In this document: positions 45,282-56,688 of the stretch, one piece after another
How positions within the stretch are numbered: position 1 is the stretch's first letter
Layout of the letters: each line of letters starts with the position of its first letter
Assembly (NCBI RefSeq): GCF_018873765.1
Contig: NC_057919.1
Span: 62,820,484-62,884,483, forward strand
Direction of reading: 5' to 3'
DNA length: 64,000 nucleotides
Source: Telopea speciosissima
Taxonomy: Eukaryota; Streptophyta; Magnoliopsida; Proteales; Proteaceae
Notes under the pieces: generated by a model
Seen by the model: the letters and a program-made list of their open reading frames with translations, nothing else
Told to the model about the DNA's origin: nothing
Database searches by the model: none
Made by a program: the position numbers and the translations under genes

Positions 45282-45289
45282 TATAAAAG
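45282..45289 (+). promoter_or_regulatory. TATA box of the small basic-protein gene
   Basis: TATAAAAG at 45282-45289 in a G-rich context predicts a start near 45315 and a leader of about 200 bp before the ATG at 45517. Confidence 0.5.
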
Positions 45290-45516
45290 GGCGAACGATA
45301 TTCATAGATTGATACGAAGTCGTTACCCACTCGGCCGTTTCAGGATTTCAAGTAGCGAGTTGGACGGTTAGAGGGAGCGTGTTGTACTGTGTTGGTTGGG
45401 ACTTGGGACCTCACGAGTCACGATTCAAGTTTCGAATTAGGGTTGCAGACTGGAGGTTGGAGAAGCAGTAGAAGGCAGAAAGGTTCAAGGGAGATATACG
45501 TAGCAAGGGCCAAGGG

Positions 45517-48500
45517 ATGACTGGAGGTTTGGAAAGCCTAACGAAAGAGGAAAGACGGGCGTTGCGAGGAAGCAAATTTGCGCCTCTGCCATCCGCGCCT
45601 CCTCCCTCTCAATCTCGCCCCAGGTCCGTTGCTTGCTTCCAATCTTTCCGTTTCTTCTCATCTTTGATTTATGATTTTTTCTTGTTAAATCTATTTCTTC
45701 TAGCTCTAGGTTTTGCTGCTCAGAAAATCAAACTTCTCCCTTTATGCTCCACAAGATAGATCACTTCTTTAATTTGAAATTCAAGGGTTTATTCAGTCGC
45801 ATCTGCTAGGATGCATGGTTTTCCACATTAATTCCTCAAATCCCTATTTGAAGGGGGATACAAATCTTACTGTTGACAAGCCGCAAGTTAATAAGACTTA
45901 TTGTTCAATAAAAGCATCTTCTGTGTTTACGTTCATATCATGTGTAAAGAATAATTGTTTGGGTATTTCTTCTCATCCTCGATTAATGAGATGAGGTGTA
46001 TATGAAAATAGGATTTGTTACAAATGGTGTTACAGATGGATGAAGTCTATAAGTTGTAGAGTTTGGATAAAGAAGAACTATCCTAGCTTTAATGAGGGGA
46101 TATGGATTTACAGTTAATGTTTAAACTAGTCAAATGGTAGCAAACAAATTCAAATAGTTGTTGTATTCAAATACAAATGCATTCCTCAACATCAAGGATA
46201 TTATAATTCTGGTTCCTGCAAAGACCTAGATCTATCCTTGTTACATTGTACGCAAATAACACCTAGTTCTTCCTGGTTGTACTGCTTAGGAGGCATATTA
46301 GTGACTCTATCAACCTGGTGGTTGAATGCTATTTAACTACTGATCTTTACTTATTCAATTGCCAAATACTCTTCTTGTAAGAAGCTAAGTGGAAATTATG
46401 TCCAAATGAGGTCTCTTTCGACCAACTACTTCCTCCATCCTTTGTGATGGAGTACTATGATTCTGTAACTAAAAAAAGAACAATTGATTTCACAGGCCCC
46501 ATAATCAGAAAAATACTGCAGCAATTTTACTTGGATTTTTGCTTGCTCTTGCCTCTTTGATTTGCACAAGACCATAAACTTGTTGAATGCGGATTAGAAA
46601 TAATAATAATAGGGAAATTATCAGCGTCACCCCCTGAGGTTTGCCAATATTTTAAGGCACATCCACAAAGTATCGAAATATCAACCGTTACCCATTTTTT
46701 AACGGTGAGAACCTCTGAAATGCAATTTACTAAATCACCCTCTACACTAAAACATAAAAAATAAAAAAAAACCAGCCCACAATCACTTTCTTAGCATTGG
46801 ACTTCAAATCTGTTAAGGGACTAGGGTAGCCAACCTCCTTTCTTCCATCCTTGTGACTTGCACACTGGATCTGTGAATGCATGAAATTCGAACAAAATCT
46901 ATTTGCATTTGCAGGTGGGATGATAGGATGTCGGCAGTTGGACCAGATGAAGATATCTTCTACTCGATGAAGATATCTTCTACTCTGTTGGACTGCTGCG
47001 ATCAAGTAGTCCAAGTGGGACGAAACATTATGACTGCAGGGAAGATCATGGTTTATAGTTGGAGGACCAGAACAGGAAGATACTGAAGTTTTGAAAAAAC
47101 AATAATCTCTCGGTTTAAGATCCAGGAAACGGAGACAACCAAATTTATTAAAATCATGCCAGTAGAATTCAGATTGTTGAATTAAAACTAATTTTAAAAA
47201 TGAAAAATTCTAGAATCGAGAAATCTCAGAAAATTGTGATATATGTAGCAGGGGGATACAGGCCAATGGCAGGATCTGATTAGCAGATCCGCCTGACTCT
47301 CACAAAACTCTATTGCTGAAACTGGGACACAGAACAGGTGAGCCGCAAGTTTTAAATCAGAGAATAATAAAGCTTCTAATAACAGGGTTTGAATATCAAT
47401 AACAGGAATAGGATCAGAGATATTAAACCAAATCAAATTAGAGATTAAACAATCGGTAACAGCACTCGATTGATAGGGATAACAATACCTATTTTGCGCA
47501 GAAAACAGAGTATGAACAGCAAGGAAATCCCAGGTTTCCCATCCTTCGATCCAGATCAGAATCCCTTTGCCTTTAATGGTTTTTCACCACTGGTTCCCCT
47601 AGCTATGTTGCAGAAAAATCTGAGCCTTGGCTTTTACAATGCTTAAATAGAAACGAAATAGCACTTCAAATTGGAATAAGAAACATGATTCCTTCCCAAA
47701 TTCTAATTTCATGCATTCACAGATACAAAAATTTGAATTTACAGTAGAGAAACAAGGGAATTGGGGAACTGAGGCATCTTCAGTACTCGCCAGAGTGAGG
47801 ACGAGCTTCGTTGTGGTATTCTCAACCTTCATCGGTTGACGCCGGGTTCTTTGGTCACCGGTATGTAGGGTTTCTTTGTTTGACGACGGTAGCAGAGGTG
47901 TTTTGAGGTATTCGGTTGAGGAAGGAGGGGTATTTGGTTCTATTAATTGGAAGGGTAGAATAGGTACTTCATATCATAAAAAGGGCAGCATTGTCTTTAA
48001 GAAAAAATTAACCTGCTGACATCACTACTTAACAGCCCTTGACTAACTGTAGGGTGTGTGTATATGTAATTTGTTTTCTAAAGCAGTGGAGGTAATTGAT
48101 ATTTCAATAGTTTGTGGGTGTGTTTAAACTATTGGCAAACCTGAGGGGGTGGCGCTGATAATTTCCTATAATATACTGTACCTTTTTCCTGTCTTATCAA
48201 TGCCCACCTTATTGTATTTTTGGTTTAGGCTTTCTCACCCAGGTGGACCACTGGCAACCAACAAAGCTGCTGCTTTGGCGAAGTTCCTTGAAAGAAAACT
48301 TCAGAAACCTGGTGGATTAGATTCTATAAACCCTGATCTTCTTGAGTTAGCTGTCAAAAATGCGAAAGACACAGTAAATGGTAGTTTACTTGCCCTTTTG
48401 TCAGACTTTACTTGTTTTATTATATGTGTTTCTCATGTATCAAGATTAAAAGGCCAAACTGTTATGTGCATACATGGAGTTCTATGAAAGTAGGGCATGT

Positions 48501-51500
48501 AAGGAATTGTTATTTGTAAGTGGTTTATATGGGAGTAGTAGGGTATTCTTATGATTTTATTCAAACCTTTTCTATTATAATCGTTGTCTTGTAACAGTGA
48601 CATGAGTGATATATTGATATCCACATAGATATGGACTTTAGTGAGCAGCAGTGATTACTAGTAATCCAGTAATCGCAAGGTTCTCTTCACATTGTTCAAT
48701 TTGTAGAGTCCCCAGTTGCCCATTCCAAACTTGTGACTCAAGTAGGTGGTGCAAGGTGTCAAAGACAGGTTCCTTATATCGGTCTGCATCCTGCAACAGC
48801 TTTGCTACTTCGCCCGGATCCATAGCGGGCTTTTGCGCAGGCCTTCCCCCTCAACAACTTTACCCTACCGACCAACAGACTTTAGTACTACTTACTCGTA
48901 AGCCGGTCATCCTTTTCTTCATTCGGGTAAGCCATGCCTACAATAATTTTGATAAATAAAAGGACTTGCATTTTTGTAGGGTATGTGGGTGTTGCGATTA
49001 CATGTGTAGTTATTTAGTAGTTATGTGTGATGGGGAGTTGTTAAATTGTAGGAAGTTATAGGAAGTTGTCTTAACTAATTGTAAACCTATTAAATAGCGA
49101 TAATCTGGAATGAATTGGTAAGCAATGGAAATCCTAAAGTCTCTCTCTTGAAATTATCTAGAGAAGAGGTCGGCTACCTCCTAATAAGCCAAGACGCCAT
49201 GGCTTCGTCCTTAAGGCCAACCCCTTTATGCATATTTTTTATCTTCTATCTTCAATCCTATTTCCTCTCATTCCCTATTATCTCTCCTATCTCCTACGCA
49301 TGCACGCATCATCTTGATACCAGATAATACGTACAAGGGTGGGAAGTGGAGAGAAAATAGGGGAAAAAATGTAGCGAAGAGATAAGGCAAGGAGATAGGA
49401 ATTGAGGTAAAGAGAAAATAGAATAATAGATTGGCCTTACAGATGAAGACATGTTGTCTGGGCTTATTAGGAAATAACCCACCTCTTCTCAAGATAAGAT
49501 CTAGAGAAATAAATTAGGAGTTTTCAAGTCTGCTCTCATTTCATAGTACACAAGCTATTTAAAGAGCACAAATTAGTTTAGATAACTACAAGTCACCCAC
49601 ATCTCTCATGATGAGAGCGTCCCAACTAAACCCATTACTTCTAGTTACGATAACTATTCACATAACTACTGTTTGGTCACGTACAGAATTCCTAACATAA
49701 CTACTATTGCCTACTACAGCTGCCACGTGTACAATTCCCATGCAATGTGGACGAGGGCAGAGAGGGACAATAATCCTTGCAGCAATAGGAGAGAGACATG
49801 CATGCATGTAACACACAATTGGCTTGTTCAAGTTATGCTCTTATTTGGATCCTTGACAAGTCAAACTGCTATGGAATATCTTATGTATGTTGCATCTTGG
49901 TGTTAATTTAACACCATTTGGTTGGCTTGTGTTACACTACTTTAACTCCTGTAATCAAAAGGCTCTCAGACCAGCACTTAATTGTGGAGTATGAACTCTA
50001 GTTAGACATTGGAATTACCTTTGAGGGGTGGGAATTTAATCTGACAGCTCATTTTGAACCTTTAATTATTAAGAAGTTACCTTAAATTGATCATGATTTT
50101 AATTTCTATGCTCCAGTGTGTTAAAGTTACCTCGTGGGGGGTACATGACCCATATGTACCGTAGGGGTACATATGTGTCATGTACACATCAAACCTTCTA
50201 CTTCCTAAACTTTCTATTTCTCTTAGGTTTCTATTTAATTAAGTTGCTAGTTCTTTGTAATTTGTTTTAGGAAGGTTTATACTTCCATGAGTTGTAATTT
50301 TTCCTTTAAATAGGGGGTGACCACCAAGGGAAGTCTGCGACTTCTCTTTGCAGTCTCTCCCATCGTCTCCTCTTCTTCTTCTTCTTCTCTAGTTTATTAC
50401 TTGCTTTATTGTTACATGGTCTCAGAGCAGTAAATAAACCAAAGATCGATCCTCCTTTCATGTGGTTTTGAGAGTCTTTCCAGAGACAGGAATTGATATT
50501 GTCTGCAGCACTCCTTGTGCTGCCTACCTGCTGCTGATGTCCTAGTTCTTCACAGTACACATATGAACTAGGGATTCTTCTTGTCTACCATTGCTGCTTA
50601 TGAAGATTTTAAGCTACTAAAGTCAGAATTATGAAGATTTTGTCTGCAGTTTCTAAATCTAGGAATTTTCTGCTAGATTATTGAAGTTCAAGTTATTTTT
50701 TTTTATTCTTCCCAGCTGATGAGGTTTATATTCCTGGAGCTATTTCCTATCATCTAGAGGTACCTTCGATCCAAATCTGAGGGCCAACTTGTGGCTTGAT
50801 TTCCTGGAAGTTAGTTTCTCCCTTCTACTACCGGATGCTCTATTTTTTGGTCAATTTACAGACCTATTGTTTGGTTTATATCTCTTGGTTCTCCTGCACT
50901 ATCAGGCTCATATTTTGGGGTTTTATCTTCCCTATTATAGTACCTCCTTCGGTTCTTATTTCAGGTCATTTTGACCTCCAGTTCTGAATTCCTAAGGCTA
51001 CACCCTGCCGGCTGGAGATTGTATATTTGTTTGATTTTTTTTGTCTCTACTGCTGTATCTGCTACCTGCTACTAGTTTTGACAGATTCTACTGTTGCTGT
51101 TCCTTTATTGGTTCTGGCCCTCTATGGCTGAGACTAAGCTTCCCACTGATATATTACATATTCAGATTACTACTATTAAGTTGAATGGTGTCTCTAACTA
51201 CCTTCTATGGGTTCAAGCTGTCCAAGCTTACATTCATGCAAAGGGTAAGATCAAGTACCTCGCTGATGACCCTCCTATCATTGATCCGAAGGATCCTACT
51301 ACTATTATTGCTCACGATGATTGGATGCGTGAGAATTCTACTATTAAAATCTGGTTATGGAACATTATTGAACCTAATATTACTGCTAATGTGATGTTTC
51401 ACACACATGCTAAAGGTGTTTGGGAAGATCTTCGTGAAAGCTACTCCCAAGAGAAAAATATTTCCCGCACCTCTGAACTTTTTGAGAAACTGTTCCACTT

Positions 51501-54500
51501 CTCCCAAGGTGATAAATCTCTGAATGACTACTTCAGTACATATAAAGGATTCCTTGAAGAGCTCCAGGTATATCAACCCCTCACTACTAATTTGGAGCAA
51601 TTGAAGCAACAACGGGCTGAGATTCATGTTCTCAAGTTTTTGGCTGGTCTTCACCCTGATTATCAAGCTGTCAGGAGTCAGCTTCTTATTGGAGAGAAGG
51701 TGCCCTATCTCAACGAGGTCTTCTCTTGCTTGCATCATTTGGTTACTACACCTTCCATGATCGCTTCTTCTACTCCTGCTAAGTACAGTTTTGCATTCAC
51801 TACTGCCCGCGGCCGAGGTTCTAGTAGCGGCCGTGGTCAGTACCGTGGTCGTGGTACAAGTGGACAGCTATTTGACAAATCCTCTCGGCAGTGCACTTAT
51901 TATGGGAAGCCTAATCATACTGTTGACACTTGTTGGGCAAAACATGGTTTACCAGACTGGGCTAACGAGTTAGTCAATTCTGCCACCACCGACATTCTTG
52001 CTGATCACATCATTACAGGCGACTCAACCCTTGCATCTATATTAGGAGTTTCCTCCACTGGGTCTGTTTCACATGATGACTATAACAAAATTCTCAAGCG
52101 TCTCCAATAGTTTGAATCTACATCTTCTTCTACTCTACAGCTACCTTAGCCCACACACGTAACTCCGCTTTTGCTTTTTCTACTTCCACCTCATGAATTA
52201 TTGACTCTGGTGCTTCCTGCCGTATGACTGGTAAGTTTGACCTATTTTCTTCCATTTCTAAACTTAATACTTCCTCTCCTGTTGTTCTTGTTGATGGAAC
52301 TTCTACTAAAGTGACAGGTCATGAGGTGGTCTCTCCCACCTCATCCATTAACCTCTCTCTTGTTCTTTTTGTTCCTAAAATGCCTCTTAAGTCTTTTATT
52401 TGTTAGTCAACTTACCAAGTCACTTAACTGTTCCATTACTTTCTTTCCTTCTTATTGTGTTTTGCAGGACCTTCAGACCAGGAGGACGATTGGTAGAGGG
52501 CTTGATCAGTGCAGACTATACTATTTGGATGGCACTGGTCCTTCTACTGCTAGTGTATCTCCTCTTCAGTGGCATTTTCGTCTTGGACATCCCTCCTTAT
52601 CCAAGCTTTAGTTGATGGTTCCAAGTTGTCGTTCTCTTTCCAATATTGAGTGTGAAGCATGTGAACTCAGGAAGCGTCATCGCTCTTCGTTTCCTGCTCA
52701 TAGTGTTCCTCGTAGCTCGTCTTTATTTTCGTTGGTCCATTCTGACATTTGGGGTCCTTGTTGGTCAGAAATAGATTAGGATTTTCTTATTTTGTTAGTT
52801 TTGTTCATGACCATTTTCGGTTGACTTACGTCTATTTGTTATAGGATCGGTTAGAATTTCTTTCAGTGTTGCACAATTTGTATAGTGAAATAAAAACCTA
52901 GTTTGATGCTTTTATTAAAGTTTTTCGTTCTGATAATGCTCTTGAATTTACTCAATGAGACATCTCTGAGTTTTGTTTGTCCAAAGGCATGATTCATCAA
53001 ACCAGTTGTTCGTATACTTCCCAACAAAATGGGGTTGCTGAAAGGAAAAATAAACATCTGTTTGAAGTTGCCCGGTTCATTATGCTTCACATGCATGTTC
53101 CAAAATTTTTTTGGTATGATGTAGTCCTTACTGCATGTTTTCTTATTAATTGTATTCCCTCGTCGGTTTTGGCCAATCAGATCCCTTTTTCTGTTTTACA
53201 TTCAAACACACCCTTATTTAATCTTCAGCCTCGTATTTTTGGTTGTGTTTGCTTTGTTCATATTTTACATCCTGGCGTTGACAAACTATCTCTTCGTGCC
53301 ACTAAATGTATTTTTCTTGGTTACTGTCGGACTCAAAAGGGGACAGGGTTTATGACCCTATTTCTCATGGGCAGTCTGTCTCATCGGCAGTCTGTTAGTG
53401 CTGATGTTACTTTTTTTGAAAGTACTACGTATTATGTGTAATGTACACTTCAAACTTTCTATTTCTTTTAGGTTTCTATTTTAGTTAAGTTGCTATTTCT
53501 GTGAAGGTTTCTACTTTCATGAGTTGTAATTTTTCCTTTAAATAATACAACTGAGAGTGGGAGAGACCACCAAGGGAAGTCTGCGACTTCTCTTTGCAGT
53601 CTTTCCCATCGTCTCCTTCTCTTCTTCTTCTTCTATGGTTTATTACTTGCTTTATTGTTACACAGTGGATGAAAAAGAGTTTTCGCTTACCAGCAGAATA
53701 TAATTCTTTTTTTTTTGCCCTACCAAAAAAGAAAAAACATTAGGTTTTTGTTCAATTGCATATACTTGGAAAGGGTATATTACAATTTGTGAGGTCTGAT
53801 GCTTCATTGTCAAGGAGAGGGGGGGGGAGGGTGTTCCCCAGCTTGTAAAACGAATAGAATTTGTCCAGTGTCATGATCTGAGGAACATTTCTCTCATTTA
53901 ATTTAGCAGCACACCATCTTGGTATACGTTTATTATTATGGGTTGCAAATAGTTTTTTGGCAGTTTTTATTTATTTTTTATTTTTAGAATGAAATGTGGT
54001 TATGACTTGTCACTTGAGAAGTGCACAGGTGGATATCTCTGATTATCTCTCATTTCAGGTGCAGTTCCAAATTCTGGAAGAATTCGGCATGTGACTTCTT
54101 TTGATGATTCTAAGGTGCTTTAATTTAAAATCCTGTGAGAAGTTATCAAGATGTTTCCTTTTTCTCTTTTCATTTTTAAAGGGTTGCAGAAAGTTGCAGG
54201 ACTCCAGTGAAGAAGATGTAGAAAAACAAGGTAAATTAATAGAAAGTAAGGTGATGATACATAAGAAGAAAAGGAAGAGAGGAAGAAAACAAAAGGTAAT
54301 AAGTAATTAAAATGTTTCCATTTTTACTTTTCTTATTCTGAATGGCTGCTGGAATTTCAGGATTCCCGCGAAGAAGATGGAGAAAATCAGGATAAAGGGG
54401 AAGGAAGTAAGCGAAAGAAATGTAAGAAGAATAGAAAGAAAAACGAAGGGCAGAAGGTATGTGTGGTTGAGCAGCTATCTCTTAACTTTATGCATTTTAA

Positions 54501-54618
54501 CTACTTCTAATTAAGGGATTTTTTTTCACTCTAGATGGTGAAAAGCTCTGGAAAAAATAGGATCCAAAAAAAAGGTGAACCCATGAGTCCTGCTAGAAAA
54601 TTTCCCCTCAATGGTTGA
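45517..54618 (+). CDS. Small Lys-rich plant protein of unknown function, 6 exons, complete
   Basis: Exons 45517-45623, 48229-48380, 54059-54114, 54200-54295, 54361-54456, 54535-54618 join in phase with GT..AG junctions to encode 196 aa. The N-terminus reads LTKEERRALRGSKFAPLPS. Exon 2 holds the most conserved-looking part (RLSHPGGPLATNKAAALAKF, then NPDLLELAVKNAK), which I recognise only as a widespread plant uncharacterised protein. Exon 3 gives SGRIRHVTSFDDSK. Exons 4 and 5 are both 96 bp, phase 0, and start D-S-x-E-E-D-x-E-x-Q, then turn into Lys/Arg-rich tails (KKKRKRGRKQK, KRKKCKKNRKKNEGQK), so they look like a duplicated exon. The basic tails are likely nuclear or nucleolar localisation signals. 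No enzyme motif is seen and I assign no function. Introns 1 and 2 hold MULE-like and copia elements. Confidence 0.85.
46612..48166. mobile_element. MULE-like element with about 80-bp TIRs (intron 1 of basic-protein gene)
   Basis: The left arm GGGAAATTATCAGCGTCACC and the right arm, reverse-complemented, GGAAATTATCAGCGCCACCC continue as inverted repeats for about 80 bp (shared CCCCCT.AGGTTTGCCAATA, CACA.CCACAAA.TAT.GAAATATCAA). Long TIRs fit Mutator-like elements. The AT-rich flanks (ATAATAATA / TATAATATA) prevent a clean 9-bp call. No transposase. The interior (about 46870-48000) is less AT-rich and could be captured host sequence; a 20-bp direct repeat GATGAAGATATCTTCTACTC occurs twice at 46945-46984. 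Confidence 0.75.
48638..48960 (-). other. GC-richer segment with unidentified ORF (intron 2)
   Basis: The minus-strand frame 48823-48638 (61 codons from Met) begins MDPGEVAKLLQDADRYKEP and looks like real protein sequence. Base composition and 'cgcccggatccatagcggg' differ from the AT-rich surroundings. I do not recognise it. A fragment of organellar DNA or of a host gene carried into the intron is possible. No insertion boundaries were found. Confidence 0.3.
50119..50416 (+). repeat. Copia 5' LTR, 298 bp
   Basis: It begins TGTTAAAGTTACC and ends TTATTGTTACA (TG..CA). A TTTAAATAGGG box near 50306 is the likely promoter. Near the end is a (TTC)n stretch. Confidence 0.92.
51124..52110 (+). CDS. 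Copia gag polyprotein (open frame, damaged zinc knuckle)
   Basis: 328 codons from the Met of MAETKLP. It has the plant copia gag (UBN2-type) layout: LNGVSNYLLWVQAVQAYI near the start, GVWEDLRESYSQ in the middle, and an RGRG-rich linker. The zinc knuckle reads C-T-Y-Y where C-x2-C is expected (about 51893-51931), so the second metal-binding Cys is a Tyr. The frame is otherwise open. Confidence 0.85.
   Translation: MAETKLPTDILHIQITTIKLNGVSNYLLWVQAVQAYIHAKGKIKYLADDPPIIDPKDPTTIIAHDDWMRENSTIKIWLWNIIEPNITANVMFHTHAKGVWEDLRESYSQEKNISRTSELFEKLFHFSQGDKSLNDYFSTYKGFLEELQVYQPLTTNLEQLKQQRAEIHVLKFLAGLHPDYQAVRSQLLIGEKVPYLNEVFSCLHHLVTTPSMIASSTPAKYSFAFTTARGRGSSSGRGQYRGRGTSGQLFDKSSRQCTYYGKPNHTVDTCWAKHGLPDWANELVNSATTDILADHIITGDSTLASILGVSSTGSVSHDDYNKILKRLQ
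52190..53441 (+). pseudogene. Copia pol remnant: protease, GAG-pre-integrase, integrase; no RT/RNase H
   Basis: The protease motif IIDSGASCRMTG is at about 52197-52232, directly after an in-frame TGA where a Trp codon is usual. GAG-pre-integrase (YYLDGTG, WHFRLGHPS) is at about 52520-52600. Integrase core acids are seen in HSDIWGP (about 52740), FRSDNA (about 52930) and NGVAERKN (about 53030-53050), with stops near 52775 and elsewhere. After about 53345 the frame shifts and the element runs into the truncated 3' LTR. Confidence 0.85.
53433..53662 (+). repeat. Copia 3' LTR, truncated at its 5' side
   Basis: It aligns with the 5' LTR from TATGTGT onward; about the first 60-65 bp are missing. 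It carries a small relative insertion near 53545 (ATACAACTGAGAG) and ends at TGTTACA. Confidence 0.88.
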
Positions 54619-55532
54619 TGGGAAGTCTGATACTAATGGTTGTCCTAGACAACATGAATTGATGGAAGATGAAGAATCATAAGAAAGCAAAGCACATTTG
54701 CTTGGTTTCTAGGAGTTAAGGAAACAGGAAACGAAGCTGCTGCTCACTTGCTGTGTTTTTGAACATTGTATTGAATCTTCTTAGCCCAAGTGAAAAGTTG
54801 TCAAAAGATATACTGTTCAGAAAAGGTCTAGCTGATTAATGAGACTTCTAACATGCTTCTATAACCACCAGATCATTCAGGGAGCTTGCTGTAATCCTTT
54901 GATTTAATCCACTGCATTCGTCGAGTCAGTGATAACCTTGCAGTATCCTAGCTTTATGGCTCGTCTACTCCAATAATGATGGTTTCCAATTCAGGGTTGG
55001 TCACTGACATATGACAGGTTGAAGCTGCTAGAAGCAGATAAAACTGACCTGATATGTTGCAGCCCATAAACCTGAATCCGGTGATCTTTGAAGGATCCAG
55101 AGGAATCAATAATGTGCAACTTTGTCTCTTGAAGTCCCCTAATCTCTGATAAAGCTTAATAATATCCATTGGCATTCTTCTTGAAGCAGAGAATGTGTGG
55201 CTGTTCCTAATATGCATAAATGGTACATAATAGAGCAAAAGGCTAACTTCATCACCTGTGAACTGTGTTGCCGTGGCAATGGTCAATTATCCAACTAATC
55301 TCATCCGAGATTAATTGGTTGGAAATGAACGTTTCAAAAATTGGAACTAGATCGGATTGGAATCGGCTGTGACTGATCCCTTTTCAGGTTTTTCTCATCA
55401 GATCACAAGGTTTTCAGATCTGAGAGGCTGATTCTAGGGTTTTGAGATTGATTCTGATTCAATTCAAATTGAAATTGGTGCTGACCGATTAGTTTTTCAT
55501 AACCCTGTTGGAAAATAAATTAATCTGCAAAC
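54619..55532. other. 3' UTR of the basic-protein gene and spacer
   Basis: 54619-54900 is the probable 3' UTR. The minus-strand ORF 55286-54954 (110 codons, beginning MTIATATQFTGDEV) has no recognised motif and no promoter or intron signals, so I do not call it a gene. From 55300 the sequence is rich in GATCGGAATCGG words like the neighbouring MITE. Confidence 0.3.
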
Positions 55533-55934
55533 CATGGTTTGAGAAAGTGATCGGATCAGTGGAATTGTGATCAGCGAATTTCAGTCTTGCAGATTCAAAT
55601 TTAGTCGATTCATATCAGATTGCTAGGGTTCAGGTCAATTTTGTCTGATTCCAGATCATTTTGGCTGAAGTGGAATCGAACTGAGTAAGAACATGGGAAC
55701 AATAAAATTCATTGTTGCTCTTCATATCTTTTTGTCTTTGTTGCGCGGTAAGCATGTTTGATCAGCCTGAATCGGTATGGGTCGGATGGTTTTATCCTTA
55801 AAATTTAAAGAAAATTGGTTTTATGTACATTTTTACCCTTGTCAGTGGATCGGTATCATATTGGTCAGGAATTAGTATCAGTCTCTACTGATATCGATAC
55901 AAATTGGCCTCCGACAACGATTCCCTGAACCATG
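55533..55934. mobile_element. TIR element, CATGGTTT type (possible hAT MITE)
   Basis: It begins CATGGTTTGAGAAAGTGATC and its reverse-complemented end begins CATGGTTCAGGGAATC. The interior has GATCGGTATCATATTGGTCA and Pur-GATCGG words. Flanking octamers do not match. Confidence 0.4.
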
Positions 55935-56181
55935 ATCTATGGTTATGACACTGTTGTCAAACATACGGTTTGAAAAATCATCCCCATTTTGGCTAATCCT
56001 GTACGGAAATTAGGGTTTTGAAGTGTTTTTAGCCAATTTCCACTGAGGTCGAAATTAATTGGACCAAAAGTAGGTGTCACCGATCCGAATCTTGCCACAG
56101 GGAATCCATCAAACAGATATCTGAGGCCAAGAAGAAATCATGAGAGGGAGGAATTTGACCAAGCAGCTTCTGATCACAATC

Positions 56182-56484
56182 AATAGATCGCTGATCTCTC
56201 AAGAAACTTGGGGTTGAAGATTAAAGAAGTGTGGTGCTCAAATCAACAAATCGTTGATCTTCTTTCATCTCCAACATCTAATCCTTGGCCACAATCATTA
56301 CTAAAAGATCTCTTGTATATACATAACCTAGGCCCTGAAATTCACTATACTCCTAAGGGTGACCTTTTTTGTCGTGCTATAGCTAACAACTTTGCTAAGT
56401 CGGCTTGTCTAACTAAGTCTTTGTATATGGTTTCTCCTTAATCAACTAATATATATTTTTTCCTTTTCTCATTTAAAAAACAAA
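56182..56484 (+). mobile_element. 5'-truncated LINE, 303 bp, 17-bp target duplication
   Basis: AGCTTCTGATCACAATC occurs exactly at 56165-56181 and 56485-56501. Between them an open frame (56208-56441) looks like the end of a LINE RNase H domain (IHYTPKGDLFCRAIANNFAK) and is followed by an A-rich tail. Confidence 0.82.
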
Positions 56485-56688
56485 AGCTTCTGATCACAAT
56501 CCTACCTCTAGCTAGGTTGTTTCCACCATCTATAATTGTCTTTGAGGTAGAACTAAAATATAGAGATCAAGCTATATGTATATAGATGATGTGTCCATTG
56601 AGAAGGGGTTGAAAGAGAGCAATGGAGTTGTTCTTGAGGTTCCCACCCTGGGACCTAAGTGGTCCCATAAACTCTGCTTTCATGTGGC

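Larger units (their letters stand above)
50119..53662 (+). mobile_element. Ty1/copia LTR element, internally deleted (intron 2 of basic-protein gene)
   Basis: CAGTG lies at 50114-50118 and 53663-53667 as a perfect 5-bp duplication. The 5' LTR is complete (50119-50416); the primer site TGGTCTCAGAGC follows directly (50417-50428), one base from the usual copia TGGTATCAGAGC. Gag, protease, GAG-pre-integrase and integrase remain; reverse transcriptase and RNase H are missing together with the first part of the 3' LTR. The order gag-PR-INT is the copia layout. It lies in the same orientation as the host gene. Confidence 0.93.

Noticed and set aside
54954-55286. 110-codon minus-strand ORF
   Set aside because: No recognisable motif, promoter or conserved feature; within range of chance length in this window.
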